Source: Sphingomonas sp. R-74633 | GTDB taxonomy: Bacteria; Pseudomonadota; Alphaproteobacteria; Sphingomonadales; Sphingomonadaceae | Assembly: GCF_013416555.1 (NCBI RefSeq) | Contig: NZ_JACCFG010000001.1 | Location: 186,001 to 250,000, forward strand | Length of the DNA stretch: 64,000 bases | Direction of reading: 5' to 3' | Shown: one piece after another, positions 38,092 to 46,922 of the stretch | Numbering within the stretch: the first letter of the stretch is position 1 | Layout: each line of letters begins with the position of its first letter | Program-made: the position numbers and the translations under genes | The notes under the pieces: model-generated | Database searches by the model: none | The model's input: the letters and a program-made list of their open reading frames with translations, nothing else | Told to the model about the DNA's origin: nothing

Positions 38092-40751
38092 GCGACGCGG
38101 ACAACAGACCCGATCCCGATGCCCTTCTGCGCGCCGCCGCGCAGGAGGGCTTTGGCCGCCTGAAGGTATTCCTCGGCGCCGCGCCGGGGGTGGGCAAGAC
38201 CTATGAAATGCTCACCGAGGCCGCGGCGCGGCGCAAGGCGGGCACCGATGTGATCATCGGCGTGGTCGAGACGCATGGACGGGCGGAGACCGAGGCGCTG
38301 GTCCAGGGGCTGGAGATCGTGCCGCGCCGGCCGGTGGACTATCATGGCCGCACGATCGCCGAGATGGATCTCGATGCGATCCTGGCCCGTGCGCCAGGCC
38401 TCGTGCTGGTCGACGAGCTCGCCCACACCAACGCGCCGGGTAGTCGGCACGACAAGCGCTACCAGGATATCGAGGAGCTGCTCGCCGCCGGGATCGACGT
38501 CTATTCGACGGTCAACATCCAGCACATCGAGAGCCTGAACGATGTCGTTGCCAGCTTCACCAAGGTGCGAGTGCGCGAGACGGTGCCGGACCGCGTGCTC
38601 GAGGCGGCGGATATCGAGATCGTCGACCTGCCGCCCGACGAGCTGATCGAGCGGTTGCGCGAGGGCAAGGTCTATGTGCCCGAGGAAGCGACGCGGGCGC
38701 TTGGGCATTTCTTCTCCAAGTCGAACCTTACCGCCTTGCGCGAACTGGCGCTGCGCCGCGCGGCGCAGGCGGTCGACACGCAGATGCTCGACTATCTGCG
38801 CACCCATGCGCTGGCCGGCACTTGGGGCGTGGGCGAGCGGCTGGTGGTTGCGGTGAGCGAGCTGCCCGGATCGGTCGAGCTTGTCCGCGCCGCCAAGCGC
38901 ATCGCCGATGGCCTGCGCGCGCCGTGGACCGCGGTGCATATCGAGACGCCGCGCACCGCGCGCTTCGGCGATGCCGAGAGTGCGCAGGTTGCTGCGTCGA
39001 TGCATCTCGCCAGCCAGCTGGGCGCGCAGGTCGCATCGGTGCCGGCGGAATCGGTGCTCGACGGCCTCAAGCGCTTCACCGCCGAGGCGCGGGCCACGCA
39101 GTTGATCGTCGGCAAGTCGGCGCGCTCGCGCTGGTTCGAACTGCGCCATGGGTCGGTGGTCGATCGGTTGGTCCGCGAGACGCCGGGCGTCGCGGTGCAT
39201 GTACTGCCGATGCTCGAAGCGACGGCGCCGAGCGGGCCGGTGCGGCGGCCGGCGGGGGAATGGGGTTCGCCGGGGGTCTATGCGATCTCGCTTGCGCTGG
39301 TCGCGGGGGTGACCCTGCTCGGGGCGAGCCTGTTCTCGTTCGGCAGCATCACCAATATCGGGCTGCTCTATCTGCTGCCGGTAATGTTCGCGGCGACGCG
39401 CTACGGCGTGCGCGCAGGCGTGGTGACCGGGCTGATTTCGTCGCTCGCCTATAATTTCTTCTTCATCCCGCCGACCCACACTTTCACGATCCAGGACCCG
39501 CAGAACATCATCACCGTGCTGGTGCTGATGGGGGTGGCGGTGGTCTCGAGCCAGCTGGCCGCGCGCGTGCGGGCGCAGGCGGCGCTGGCGCAACGCAGCG
39601 CCGCGCAGAATTCCACGCTCGCCGGGTTCGCGCGGTTGCTCACCGGCATGAGCACGCAGGAGGAACTGGGCCAGACGCTGTGCGCGGAAGTGGCGCGTCT
39701 GCTCGACGTCAGCACGATGCTGCTGCTGCCCGAACCCGGGCAGCTGGTATTGCGCGCCGCCTATCCGCCCGAGGACCGGCTCGAGATGATCGAGCAGGCG
39801 GCGGCGCAATGGTCGTTCGACCATAACAGCCCGGCGGGGCGTGGATCTGACACGCTCACGGCCTCTGAATGGCTGTTCCACCCGCTTGCCGCCGGCGGGC
39901 GCGTGCTCGGTGTGTTCGGGATCGCGCGGAGCGACGCGGGCAATCCGCTGCGCTCGGACCAGCTGCCGCTGCTGCTCAGCCTGCTCGACCAGGCCGCGCT
40001 CGCCTTCGAGCGGATCGCGCTGGAGAGCGAGATGGCAACGGTGACGCAGCTGAAGGAGCGCGACCGGCTGCGCGCGGCGTTGCTCTCGTCGGTGAGCCAT
40101 GACCTGCGCACGCCGCTGACCACGATCCTGGGCATGCTCGGCGAGATGCAGCCGGCGAGCGCGGGGCAGGGCGAGCAGCTCTCCGCAGCACGCGCCGAGG
40201 CCGAGCGGCTCAACCGCTTCGTCGCCAATCTGCTCGACATGGTGCGGATCGAGGCGGGGGCGCTCCACCAGTCGATCGAGCCAGTCGACCTGGCCGAGGC
40301 AGTGGCGAGTGCGGTGCATGACCTGCGCCGCGTGCTGGACGATCACCCGGTACGGCTGGACGTCTCGCCCGAATTGCCCTTCGTCTCGCTTGACCCGCAG
40401 CTCTTCCACCATTGCCTGATCAACCTGATCGAGAATGCCGGGAAATATGGCGACCCCGGCTCGCCCATCACGATCGCCGCGCGGCGCCAGCCGGGCAGCA
40501 TGACGCTGAGCGTGATGGACGAGGGACCGGGCCTGCCGCCTGGGGATGAGGCGCGGATCTTCGAGACCTTTGCCCGGATCGAAGGATCGGACCGCAAGGG
40601 TGGCACCGGGCTGGGCCTTGCGATCGTGAAGGGCTTTGCCGAGGCGATGGGGCTCGGCGTATCGGCGGCGAATCGCAGCGACCCGGCGGGCGCGATCTTC
40701 ACGATCCGCTTTCCCGAAACACTGCTCCGCAAGGGAAGCGCCGGCGAATGA
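38088..40751 (+). CDS. kdpD: Sensor histidine kinase KdpD
   Basis: An 887-residue K+/turgor-responsive sensor kinase. The N-terminal cytoplasmic KdpD domain has the Walker A GAAPGVGKT near residue 30 and the Walker B-like VLVDELAHTNAPGSRH, then a USP-like domain. Four membrane segments lie near residues 400-500, then a GAF-like part. His671 in SSVSHDLRTPL is the phosphorylation site, followed by the HATPase motifs (LIENAGKYG, MDEGPGLPPG, GGTGLGLAIVKGFAEAMG). GTG start. It is paired with kdpE, which overlaps it by 4 nt. Confidence 0.97.
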   Translation: MSDADNRPDPDALLRAAAQEGFGRLKVFLGAAPGVGKTYEMLTEAAARRKAGTDVIIGVVETHGRAETEALVQGLEIVPRRPVDYHGRTIAEMDLDAILARAPGLVLVDELAHTNAPGSRHDKRYQDIEELLAAGIDVYSTVNIQHIESLNDVVASFTKVRVRETVPDRVLEAADIEIVDLPPDELIERLREGKVYVPEEATRALGHFFSKSNLTALRELALRRAAQAVDTQMLDYLRTHALAGTWGVGERLVVAVSELPGSVELVRAAKRIADGLRAPWTAVHIETPRTARFGDAESAQVAASMHLASQLGAQVASVPAESVLDGLKRFTAEARATQLIVGKSARSRWFELRHGSVVDRLVRETPGVAVHVLPMLEATAPSGPVRRPAGEWGSPGVYAISLALVAGVTLLGASLFSFGSITNIGLLYLLPVMFAATRYGVRAGVVTGLISSLAYNFFFIPPTHTFTIQDPQNIITVLVLMGVAVVSSQLAARVRAQAALAQRSAAQNSTLAGFARLLTGMSTQEELGQTLCAEVARLLDVSTMLLLPEPGQLVLRAAYPPEDRLEMIEQAAAQWSFDHNSPAGRGSDTLTASEWLFHPLAAGGRVLGVFGIARSDAGNPLRSDQLPLLLSLLDQAALAFERIALESEMATVTQLKERDRLRAALLSSVSHDLRTPLTTILGMLGEMQPASAGQGEQLSAARAEAERLNRFVANLLDMVRIEAGALHQSIEPVDLAEAVASAVHDLRRVLDDHPVRLDVSPELPFVSLDPQLFHHCLINLIENAGKYGDPGSPITIAARRQPGSMTLSVMDEGPGLPPGDEARIFETFARIEGSDRKGGTGLGLAIVKGFAEAMGLGVSAANRSDPAGAIFTIRFPETLLRKGSAGE

Positions 40752-41431
40752 GCCAACAGGCGAAGATATTGGTGGTGGACGACGAGCCCGCGATCCGCCG
40801 GCTGCTGAGCGCCGGCCTGACGCGAGCGGGCTACCGCGTAGTCGAGGCCGGCACCGCGCGCGATGCACTGAGCGCGATGCAGATCGACAAGCCCGAGGCG
40901 GTGCTGCTCGACCTTGGCCTCCCCGATCGCGACGGGCTCGAGCTGGTGCCGCTGCTCAAGGCGGCGGGCGCATCGGTGCTGATCGTCTCGGCGCGCGACG
41001 CGACTGACCAGAAGGTGACGGCGCTCGACCTGGGCGCGGACGATTATGTCACCAAGCCGTTCGATACCGAGGAAGTGCTCGCCCGCATCCGCACCGCGCT
41101 GCGCCACCGGCTTTCGGCCGAGGCGGAGGCGCCGGTGGTGCGGATCGGCGCGATCGAGATCGATCTCGCGGCGCGGCTGGTGCGCAAGGCGGGCGAGGAA
41201 GTGCATCTGACGCCGAAGGAGTTCGGCTTCCTGGCGGAGCTGGCCAAGCATCCCGGCCGCGTGGTGACGCACAGCCAGTTGCTGCGCACCGTCTGGGGGC
41301 CGGGGCATGAGCATGACGTGGAGTATCTGCGGGTGGCGGCGCGCGGCGTCCGGCGCAAGATCGAGAACGATCCCGCCATGCCCTCGGCGATCCGCAACGA
41401 GCCGGGAGTGGGCTACCGCCTGATGGCGTGA
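40748..41431 (+). CDS. kdpE: Response regulator KdpE
   Basis: A 227-residue OmpR-type response regulator that activates the kdp operon when KdpD signals low K+ or osmotic upshift. The receiver has the acidic pair in VVDDEPAIRR, the phospho-Asp in LLDLGLPDRDG and the conserved Lys in YVTKPFDTEE. The winged-helix DNA-binding domain has LTPKEFGFLAELAKHPGRVVTHSQLL and ends VGYRLMA. The start overlaps the kdpD stop (ATGA). It is convergent with tRNA-Thr, whose CCA end is one base beyond the stop. Confidence 0.97.
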   Translation: MSQQAKILVVDDEPAIRRLLSAGLTRAGYRVVEAGTARDALSAMQIDKPEAVLLDLGLPDRDGLELVPLLKAAGASVLIVSARDATDQKVTALDLGADDYVTKPFDTEEVLARIRTALRHRLSAEAEAPVVRIGAIEIDLAARLVRKAGEEVHLTPKEFGFLAELAKHPGRVVTHSQLLRTVWGPGHEHDVEYLRVAARGVRRKIENDPAMPSAIRNEPGVGYRLMA

Positions 41432-41432
41432 A

Positions 41433-41508
41433 TGGTGCCGAGTGCAGGAATCGAACCCGCGACCTTCGGTTTACAAAACCGCTGCTCTACCAGCTGAGCT
41501 AACCCGGC
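41433..41508 (-). tRNA. tRNA-Thr (anticodon UGU)
   Basis: Read on the minus strand: acceptor GCCGGGT pairs with ACTCGGC (one G-U), D-arm GCTCAGCTGGTAGAGC, anticodon loop TTTGTAA with TGT, T-arm with TTCGAATC, discriminator A and encoded CCA. Length 76 nt. It abuts the end of kdpE. Confidence 0.95.
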
Positions 41509-41703
41509 ACGATCGGGACTGCCGCGGACCCTTGCGGCTTTCTGCGCCTCTGCTCGGATCGGCCCGTCCGGTCAAGACTCGTTGCGGCACTATGCCTGGC
41601 TCGAATGATCGGGTGCCTTCTTGCCATGTTGCGTGGCCGACCGGATTGGTGAAGGGAGAGGGCGCGATACCGGACTTTACCGGTGGTGGCGAAAGGCATT
41701 GCA

Positions 41704-43140
41704 ATGACCGTTGGCGCGCTTCCCGATCTGAAACTGTTCATCGCCGGCGAATGGCGCGGTGCGGCGGGGCGAGACACGCAGCCGGTGCTCAATCCAGCCA
41801 CCGGAGAGACGATCGGCGATCTGCCGCTGGCGAACGGGCAGGACCTCGATGACGCGCTGGAAGCGGCGCAGCGCGGCTTCGCGGCGTGGCGGGCGACGCC
41901 GCCCGAGGCGCGCGCCGCCGTGCTGATGCGCACCGCCGCGCTGATGCGCGAGCGCGCTGATGCGCTGGCCGCGATCGCAACGCTCGAACAGGGCAAGCCG
42001 CTGGCCGAGGCACGGGGCGAGGCGCTCTATTCGGCGGCCCTGCTCGAATTCCATGCCGGCGAGGCGCTGCGCAACTATGGCAAGGTGCTGCCGCGCGTGC
42101 CGGGAACGCGTTCGCTGGTGGTCAAGCAGCCGGTCGGCCCGGTCGCGGCGTTCTGCGCCTGGAATTTCCCGGTGATCAATCCGGTGCGCAAGATTTCGCC
42201 CGCGCTCGCCGCAGGCTGCTCGGTGATCCTGAAGCCGAGCGAAGAGACGCCGGCCAGCGCGATTGCGGTGATGCAGTGCTTCCAGGATGCGGGGCTGCCG
42301 GGCGATGTCGCGCAGATCGTGTTCGGCGTGCCCGACACCGTCTCGCGCACCTTGCTTGCCTCGCCGGTCACGCGGAAGCTGAGCTTCACCGGCTCGGTGC
42401 CGATCGGCAAGCATCTGATGAAGCTCGCCGCCGACACGGTGATGCGGATGACGATGGAACTGGGCGGCCATTCGCCGGTACTGGTTTTCGACGATTGCGA
42501 TCTCGAGAAGACGCTCGACACGCTGGTTGCGCACAAGTTCCGCAATGCCGGCCAGGTCTGCGTCTCGCCGACGCGCTTCTATGTCCAGGACGGCATCTAC
42601 GACCGCTTCGCCGCGGGCTTTGCCGAGCGTACGGGGCGCATCAAGCTCGGTGACGGGCGTGACGCCGGCACCAACATGGGCCCGACCGCCAATCCGCGCC
42701 GCCCCGGCACGATCGAGGCGCTGGTCGAGGACGCCCGCAGTATGGGTGCCAAGCTGCTCGCGGGCGGCGGGCGCGGCGAAGGCAACGGCTTCTTCTTCCA
42801 GCCGACGGTGCTCGGCGACGTGCCGATCGACGCGGCGGCGATGAACGACGAGCCTTTCGGCCCGCTCGCGCTGCTCGCCCGCTTCGGCACGGTGGAGGAT
42901 GCAATCGAACAGGCCAACCGGCTGCCCTATGGCCTCGCCGCCTATTGCTTCACCGAGAATGGCCGGCGCCAGAATCTGCTGGGCGACTCGGTCGAGGCAG
43001 GGATGGTCCTGATCAACAATGTCCGCACCTCCTGGCCCGACGCGCCGTTCGGCGGGCTGAAGGAAAGCGGCTTCGGCTCCGAGGACGGGCCGGAGGGCGT
43101 TGAGGGTCACATGATCACCAAGGCGATACACGCTAGCTGA
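41704..43140 (+). CDS. NAD(P)-dependent aldehyde dehydrogenase (succinate-semialdehyde dehydrogenase-like)
   Basis: A 478-residue ALDH-superfamily enzyme. It has the NAD-binding WNFPVINPVRKISPALAAGC and FTGSVPIGK segments, the general base Glu252 in MELGGHSP and the nucleophile Cys286 in GQVCVSPTRF. The pattern is close to succinate-semialdehyde and alpha-ketoglutarate-semialdehyde dehydrogenases; the exact substrate cannot be fixed. The ATG at 41704 has AAAGG upstream; an in-frame GTG 21 nt earlier is possible. It stands alone between tRNA-Thr and the DsbA-like gene. Confidence 0.88.
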   Translation: MTVGALPDLKLFIAGEWRGAAGRDTQPVLNPATGETIGDLPLANGQDLDDALEAAQRGFAAWRATPPEARAAVLMRTAALMRERADALAAIATLEQGKPLAEARGEALYSAALLEFHAGEALRNYGKVLPRVPGTRSLVVKQPVGPVAAFCAWNFPVINPVRKISPALAAGCSVILKPSEETPASAIAVMQCFQDAGLPGDVAQIVFGVPDTVSRTLLASPVTRKLSFTGSVPIGKHLMKLAADTVMRMTMELGGHSPVLVFDDCDLEKTLDTLVAHKFRNAGQVCVSPTRFYVQDGIYDRFAAGFAERTGRIKLGDGRDAGTNMGPTANPRRPGTIEALVEDARSMGAKLLAGGGRGEGNGFFFQPTVLGDVPIDAAAMNDEPFGPLALLARFGTVEDAIEQANRLPYGLAAYCFTENGRRQNLLGDSVEAGMVLINNVRTSWPDAPFGGLKESGFGSEDGPEGVEGHMITKAIHAS

Positions 43141-43214
43141 GGCCGACAAGGGGGCGTTGGCAAGCGGGCGCGCGCTCCCCATTTGCGGTTCGACAGCTCG
43201 AAAAGGACTTGCCC

Positions 43215-43865
43215 ATGCCGCGCCCGCTGAAGATCGATTTCGTCTCCGACGTTTCCTGCCCCTGGTGCATCATCGGGCTGCGTGGGCTGGAGGAAGCGCT
43301 GGCGCGGACCGAGGGCGTGGTCGCGGCGGATATCCATTTCCAGCCGTTCGAGCTCAATCCGCAGATGGCGCCCGAAGGCGAGAATATCGGCGAGCATATC
43401 GCGCGGAAATACGGCTCGACGCCCGAGCAGTCTGCCGCGAACCGCCAGATGATCCGCGACCGCGCCGCCGACCTGGGCTTCGCGATGAACAGCTCGGCCG
43501 ATAGCCGCATCTACAACACGTTCGATGCCCACCGGCTGCTCCACTGGGCGGAGATCGAGGGCAAGCAGGCTGCGCTCAAGCATGCACTGTTCACGGCCTA
43601 TTTCACCGACCAGCAGGATCCGTCGAACGCCGATGTGCTCGTCGCCGCGGCCGAGAAGGCCGGGCTCGACGGTGCGGCGGCGCGCGAGGTGCTGTCCTCG
43701 GGCCGCTATGCCGATGAAGTGCGCGCGGCCGAACAGCTGTGGCAGAGCCGCGGGATCAACTCAGTGCCCGCGATCATCATCGAGGACAAATGGCTGATCT
43801 CCGGCGGCCAGCCGCCCGAGGCGTTCGAGCAGGCACTGCGCGAGATCGCGGCGCAGGCGGCCTGA
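43215..43865 (+). CDS. DsbA-family oxidoreductase, FrnE-like
   Basis: A 216-residue thioredoxin-fold protein with the active site CPWC at residues 15-18 and the inserted helical domain of the DsbA/FrnE group (FNTFDAHRLLHWA-type segment, here YNTFDAHRLLHWAEIEGKQ). The cis-Pro loop is NSVPAIIIEDKWLISGGQPP. No signal peptide, so it is cytoplasmic and may act as a dithiol-disulfide isomerase or 2-hydroxychromene-2-carboxylate isomerase-like enzyme. ATG at 43215 has AAAAGGA 7 nt upstream. Confidence 0.88.
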   Translation: MPRPLKIDFVSDVSCPWCIIGLRGLEEALARTEGVVAADIHFQPFELNPQMAPEGENIGEHIARKYGSTPEQSAANRQMIRDRAADLGFAMNSSADSRIYNTFDAHRLLHWAEIEGKQAALKHALFTAYFTDQQDPSNADVLVAAAEKAGLDGAAAREVLSSGRYADEVRAAEQLWQSRGINSVPAIIIEDKWLISGGQPPEAFEQALREIAAQAA

Positions 43866-43877
43866 GCCGGTTCCGGG

Positions 43878-44201
43878 TCAATAGGCGGGCGGGTTCTGCG
43901 AGCGGGCGCGGAACTGCTTCGCGGTCATCCGCAGGCGCACCACATTGCCGTCTACCCAGGCCTCGCGCGGATAGATGCGGCGCAGGAAGAAAATCCGTTC
44001 CTCGAGCGTGAAGAAGCTCTTCTCCGCGACATAGGTCTGGCTGGGCTTTGGGATATAGGCGGTCTTGGCGACGGTCACCCCGTCGGACGAGATCACCGCC
44101 ATGCCATCCTGCACCGTGATGCTCTCGGATATCGGAGCCGGGGCGGGCGCTGCCTGGGGTGCGAGGATGAGCGACGAGAGAAAGAGGAAAAGGGGCTGCA
44201 C
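43878..44201 (-). CDS. Hypothetical periplasmic protein
   Basis: A 107-residue protein with a signal peptide (MQPLFLFLSSLILAPQAAPA). The mature part has short strands (ITVQDGMAVISSDGVTVAKT) and a basic C-terminus (RLRMTAKQFRARSQNPPAY). The family is not recognised. Its end is convergent with the DsbA-like gene, 12 nt apart. The signal peptide and lack of overlap with other genes support it as real. Confidence 0.6.
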   Translation of the reverse strand: MQPLFLFLSSLILAPQAAPAPAPISESITVQDGMAVISSDGVTVAKTAYIPKPSQTYVAEKSFFTLEERIFFLRRIYPREAWVDGNVVRLRMTAKQFRARSQNPPAY

Positions 44202-44297
44202 GCGGTTACTTCCTATGGTTTCCCGCCCCCTGCGCCGCTCGCGTTCCGCTGGCGCGCGCCGCGCGATGAAAGCGGATAGGCCTGCGACCGGTGCCGC

Positions 44298-45158
44298 TCA
44301 GCGCACGCCGAAGGTCCAGCCCTCGGTGCAGGCGAGCTCGGGGGTGAGGCCCTCTGGCGCCCACAGCCCCGGATCGTCCGCTACGGTGCGTAGCCAGGCG
44401 GCGCTGAGCATCGCATCGGTGGCGTGGTCATCATAGCGGGCGAGCGGGGAATGGGGACGTGAGCCCAGCACCGCAAGCATCGCGTCGAGCGTTTCGGCGT
44501 CGCGTATCTTGGAGATGCCCTTGCGCATCCCTGCGGTGCGCGACGCGAGCGCGGTGTAGATCTCGACGAGCACCGGTCCCGTCTCGGGCAGCGGGTCGAA
44601 AGGCCAGATCGGCACCTTGCCCCGGAGCTGGTGCAGCACGCGCATCCCGGTGAGGCTCGATTTGCCGACCTGCGAGGCGCCGACCAGGTTGAAGCAACTG
44701 TACGGGGACAGGCGCATCGCCTCCTGGCCATGTTCGCACACTCGGAAGCGCCCGCGACCGGGCGGAAACAGGTCGCCGCAATCGCCTCTCTGGCGGAAGT
44801 GGCGGCGCGCCTCGGAGTGCTGCACGAAGCTGGTCGCGGCGAGATGCGGGTCGTCGGCGGAGAGCTGGTCGACCAGCGCCCACAGCGCCGGGCCGTCGGG
44901 CGGCGAGCGGTTCCAGCTGGGGAAATAGGCCCCCTCGTCGGCCATCGGGAAAGCAGGGGACAGGTCCAGCCCGATCAGTGCCCGCGTGCCGCTGTCCGCC
45001 AACGCGCCGAGCCAGTCGGCAATGTCCTGGCGCGACCAGTTGCGCTCGACCAGTATCGGCGCGTCCGTGCCGGCCTGCGCACGGGCGACGGCCAGGCCCT
45101 TGGGGCGCTCGACTGCCTGGCCCGACCAGTCGATCGCAATGAAGTCGGTGAAGTTCAG
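44298..45158 (-). CDS. DUF429-like protein (possible CTG start)
   Basis: A protein of about 286 residues with a RNase H-like beginning, FIAIDWSGQAVERPKGLAVA, then ALIGLDLSPAFPMADEG and LVEIYTALASRTAG and a late DDHATDAMLSAAWLR. This pattern resembles the DUF429/predicted-nuclease group, whose function is unknown. No ATG, GTG or TTG is near the conserved start: the CTG at 45158 overlaps the mmcQ stop (CTGA) and is the best-placed codon. The frame is open further upstream through mmcQ, but that part is not protein-like. It is the last gene of rarA-mmcQ-DUF429. Confidence 0.7.
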   Translation of the reverse strand: MNFTDFIAIDWSGQAVERPKGLAVARAQAGTDAPILVERNWSRQDIADWLGALADSGTRALIGLDLSPAFPMADEGAYFPSWNRSPPDGPALWALVDQLSADDPHLAATSFVQHSEARRHFRQRGDCGDLFPPGRGRFRVCEHGQEAMRLSPYSCFNLVGASQVGKSSLTGMRVLHQLRGKVPIWPFDPLPETGPVLVEIYTALASRTAGMRKGISKIRDAETLDAMLAVLGSRPHSPLARYDDHATDAMLSAAWLRTVADDPGLWAPEGLTPELACTEGWTFGVR

Positions 45159-45502
45159 GGCCGCTCCGCCATCCCGGCGGCGATGCGCTGGGGTTTCTTG
45201 GCGCGGTCCCACCAGGCGCGCTGGATGTAGAGCTCGATCCGCTCGCGGCTGTCGGTGCCGTAGCGGACGAGGAGCATCGGGTAGTTGGCGTAGTGGTCGG
45301 TCTGCCAGAAGGTCTCGGGGTCGGTCTCGAACAGGATTTCCTTCTCGGGATTGGTGACCATCAGCCCGAAGCTGCCCTTCTCGCGGCCGGGCGACATCAG
45401 TCCCTTGCCGTTGATCTTGGGGCAAGGCGTGCCCCACCAGCTTTCCATCACCACTTCGGGCAGGGTGCGGGCGAAGGCAGTGGCGTCGTCCCAGTCATCC
45501 AT
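45155..45502 (-). CDS. MmcQ/YjbR family protein
   Basis: A 115-residue MmcQ/YjbR-fold protein (double-wing DNA-binding-like). It shows the typical ARTLPEVVMESWWGTPCPKINGKG start and the LYIQRAWWDRAKKP end with conserved Trp. The function is uncertain: DNA binding has been proposed from the fold. The ATG at 45502 overlaps the end of rarA by 8 nt; a longer frame upstream is rarA overlap. Confidence 0.87.
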   Translation of the reverse strand: MDDWDDATAFARTLPEVVMESWWGTPCPKINGKGLMSPGREKGSFGLMVTNPEKEILFETDPETFWQTDHYANYPMLLVRYGTDSRERIELYIQRAWWDRAKKPQRIAAGMAERP

Positions 45503-46817
45503 CGCGGCGCTTCTCCCGCATCTCGTTCCACCAGGCGATGCGCTCGGCGATGCGCTTCTCGTGCCCGCGATCGGTGGGGGCGTAGAAATTCTGGGGCGCC
45601 ATTTCCTCGGGCCAGTAATTGTCGCCCGAAAAGCCGCCCTCGGCATCATGGTCGTAGGTGTAGCCCTTGCCGTAGCCGATGTCCTTCATCAGCCTGGTCG
45701 GCGCGTTGAGGATGTTCTGCGGCGGCATCAGCGAGCCGGTTTCCTTCGCCGAGCGCCACGCCGCTTTCTGCGCGGTGTAGGCGGCGTTCGATTTGGGCGC
45801 GGTGGCGAGATAGAGGCAGGCCTGTGCGATCGCCAGCTCGCCCTCGGGTGAACCGAGGAACTCATAGGTATCCTTGGCCGCGAGACACTGGACCAGCGCG
45901 TTGGGGTCGGCGAGGCCGATGTCCTCCACCGCCATGCGCACCAGCCGGCGCAGCACGTAGAGCGGCTCTTCCCCGGCGGTGAGCATCCGCGCGAGATAAT
46001 AGAGCGAGGCGTCCGGATCCGATCCGCGCACCGATTTATGGAGCGCGGAGATCAGGTTGTAGTGCCCCTCGCGATCCTTGTCGTAGACCGCGACGCGGCG
46101 CTGGAGAAAGTCGCCGAGTGCTGCCGGATCGAGCGGCTTCTCGAAGCTTACCGAGAACAAAGTCTCGGCCTGGTTGAGCAGGAAGCGGCCATCGCCATCG
46201 GCGCTTGCGACCAGTGCCTCGCGCGCATCGGGGGTGAGTGGGAGGGGGCGTTCCTCAGCGGCTTCGGCGCGGTCGAGCAGGCGGGTAAGCGCGGCGGCGT
46301 CGAGCCGGTGGAGGATCAGCACCTGCGCACGGCTAAGCACGGCGGCGTTGAGTTCGAACGACGGGTTCTCGGTGGTGGCGCCGACCAAAGTGACGGTGCC
46401 GTCCTCGACATACGGGAGAAAGCCATCCTGCTGGGCACGGTTGAAGCGGTGGATCTCGTCGACGAAGAGCAGGGTCTTGCGGTCGAGCCGGGAATATTCC
46501 TTCGCCTCGGCGAACACCTTTTTGAGGTCGGCCACACCGGAGAACACCGCACTGATCGCGACGAAGCGCAGGCCTACAGCATCGGCGAGCAGCCGCGCGA
46601 TCGTGGTCTTGCCGGTGCCCGGCGGTCCCCAGAGGATGATCGACGAGAGCTTGCCCGCCGCGACCATCCGCCCGATCGCGCCTTCGGGGCCGGTGAGGTG
46701 CTCCTGTCCTACGACATCGGCGAGCTGCTGCGGGCGCAGGCGGTCGGCAAGCGGGCCGTTCAGCGGCGCGGCTTCGGGGGCGAAAGACGGTTCCTGGGCA
46801 GCGAAGAGATCGGCCAT
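45495..46817 (-). CDS. rarA: Replication-associated recombination protein RarA (MgsA)
   Basis: A 440-residue AAA+ ATPase of the RarA/MgsA/WRNIP1 family, which acts at stalled replication forks. It has ADRLRPQQLADVVGQEHL, Walker A GPPGTGKTT, Walker B LLFVDEIHRFN, sensor 1 LVGATTENPSFELN and the C-terminal tetramerisation part (DASLYYLARML, GYTYDHDAEGGFSGDNYWPE). The ATG at 46817 gives the normal N-terminus MADLF; 19 extra codons upstream are open but not conserved-looking. It is divergent from the hydroxylase gene. Confidence 0.95.
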   Translation of the reverse strand: MADLFAAQEPSFAPEAAPLNGPLADRLRPQQLADVVGQEHLTGPEGAIGRMVAAGKLSSIILWGPPGTGKTTIARLLADAVGLRFVAISAVFSGVADLKKVFAEAKEYSRLDRKTLLFVDEIHRFNRAQQDGFLPYVEDGTVTLVGATTENPSFELNAAVLSRAQVLILHRLDAAALTRLLDRAEAAEERPLPLTPDAREALVASADGDGRFLLNQAETLFSVSFEKPLDPAALGDFLQRRVAVYDKDREGHYNLISALHKSVRGSDPDASLYYLARMLTAGEEPLYVLRRLVRMAVEDIGLADPNALVQCLAAKDTYEFLGSPEGELAIAQACLYLATAPKSNAAYTAQKAAWRSAKETGSLMPPQNILNAPTRLMKDIGYGKGYTYDHDAEGGFSGDNYWPEEMAPQNFYAPTDRGHEKRIAERIAWWNEMREKRRDG

Positions 46818-46922
46818 CGGACCAAGATAGTCGCCCGCGACGATTTCTGCATCCCAAGCTTTGACCAAACGCAATTGGCAACGCGGCGGACCGGTGCATC
46901 ATGCCCGCAAAGGAGGCGGGTT

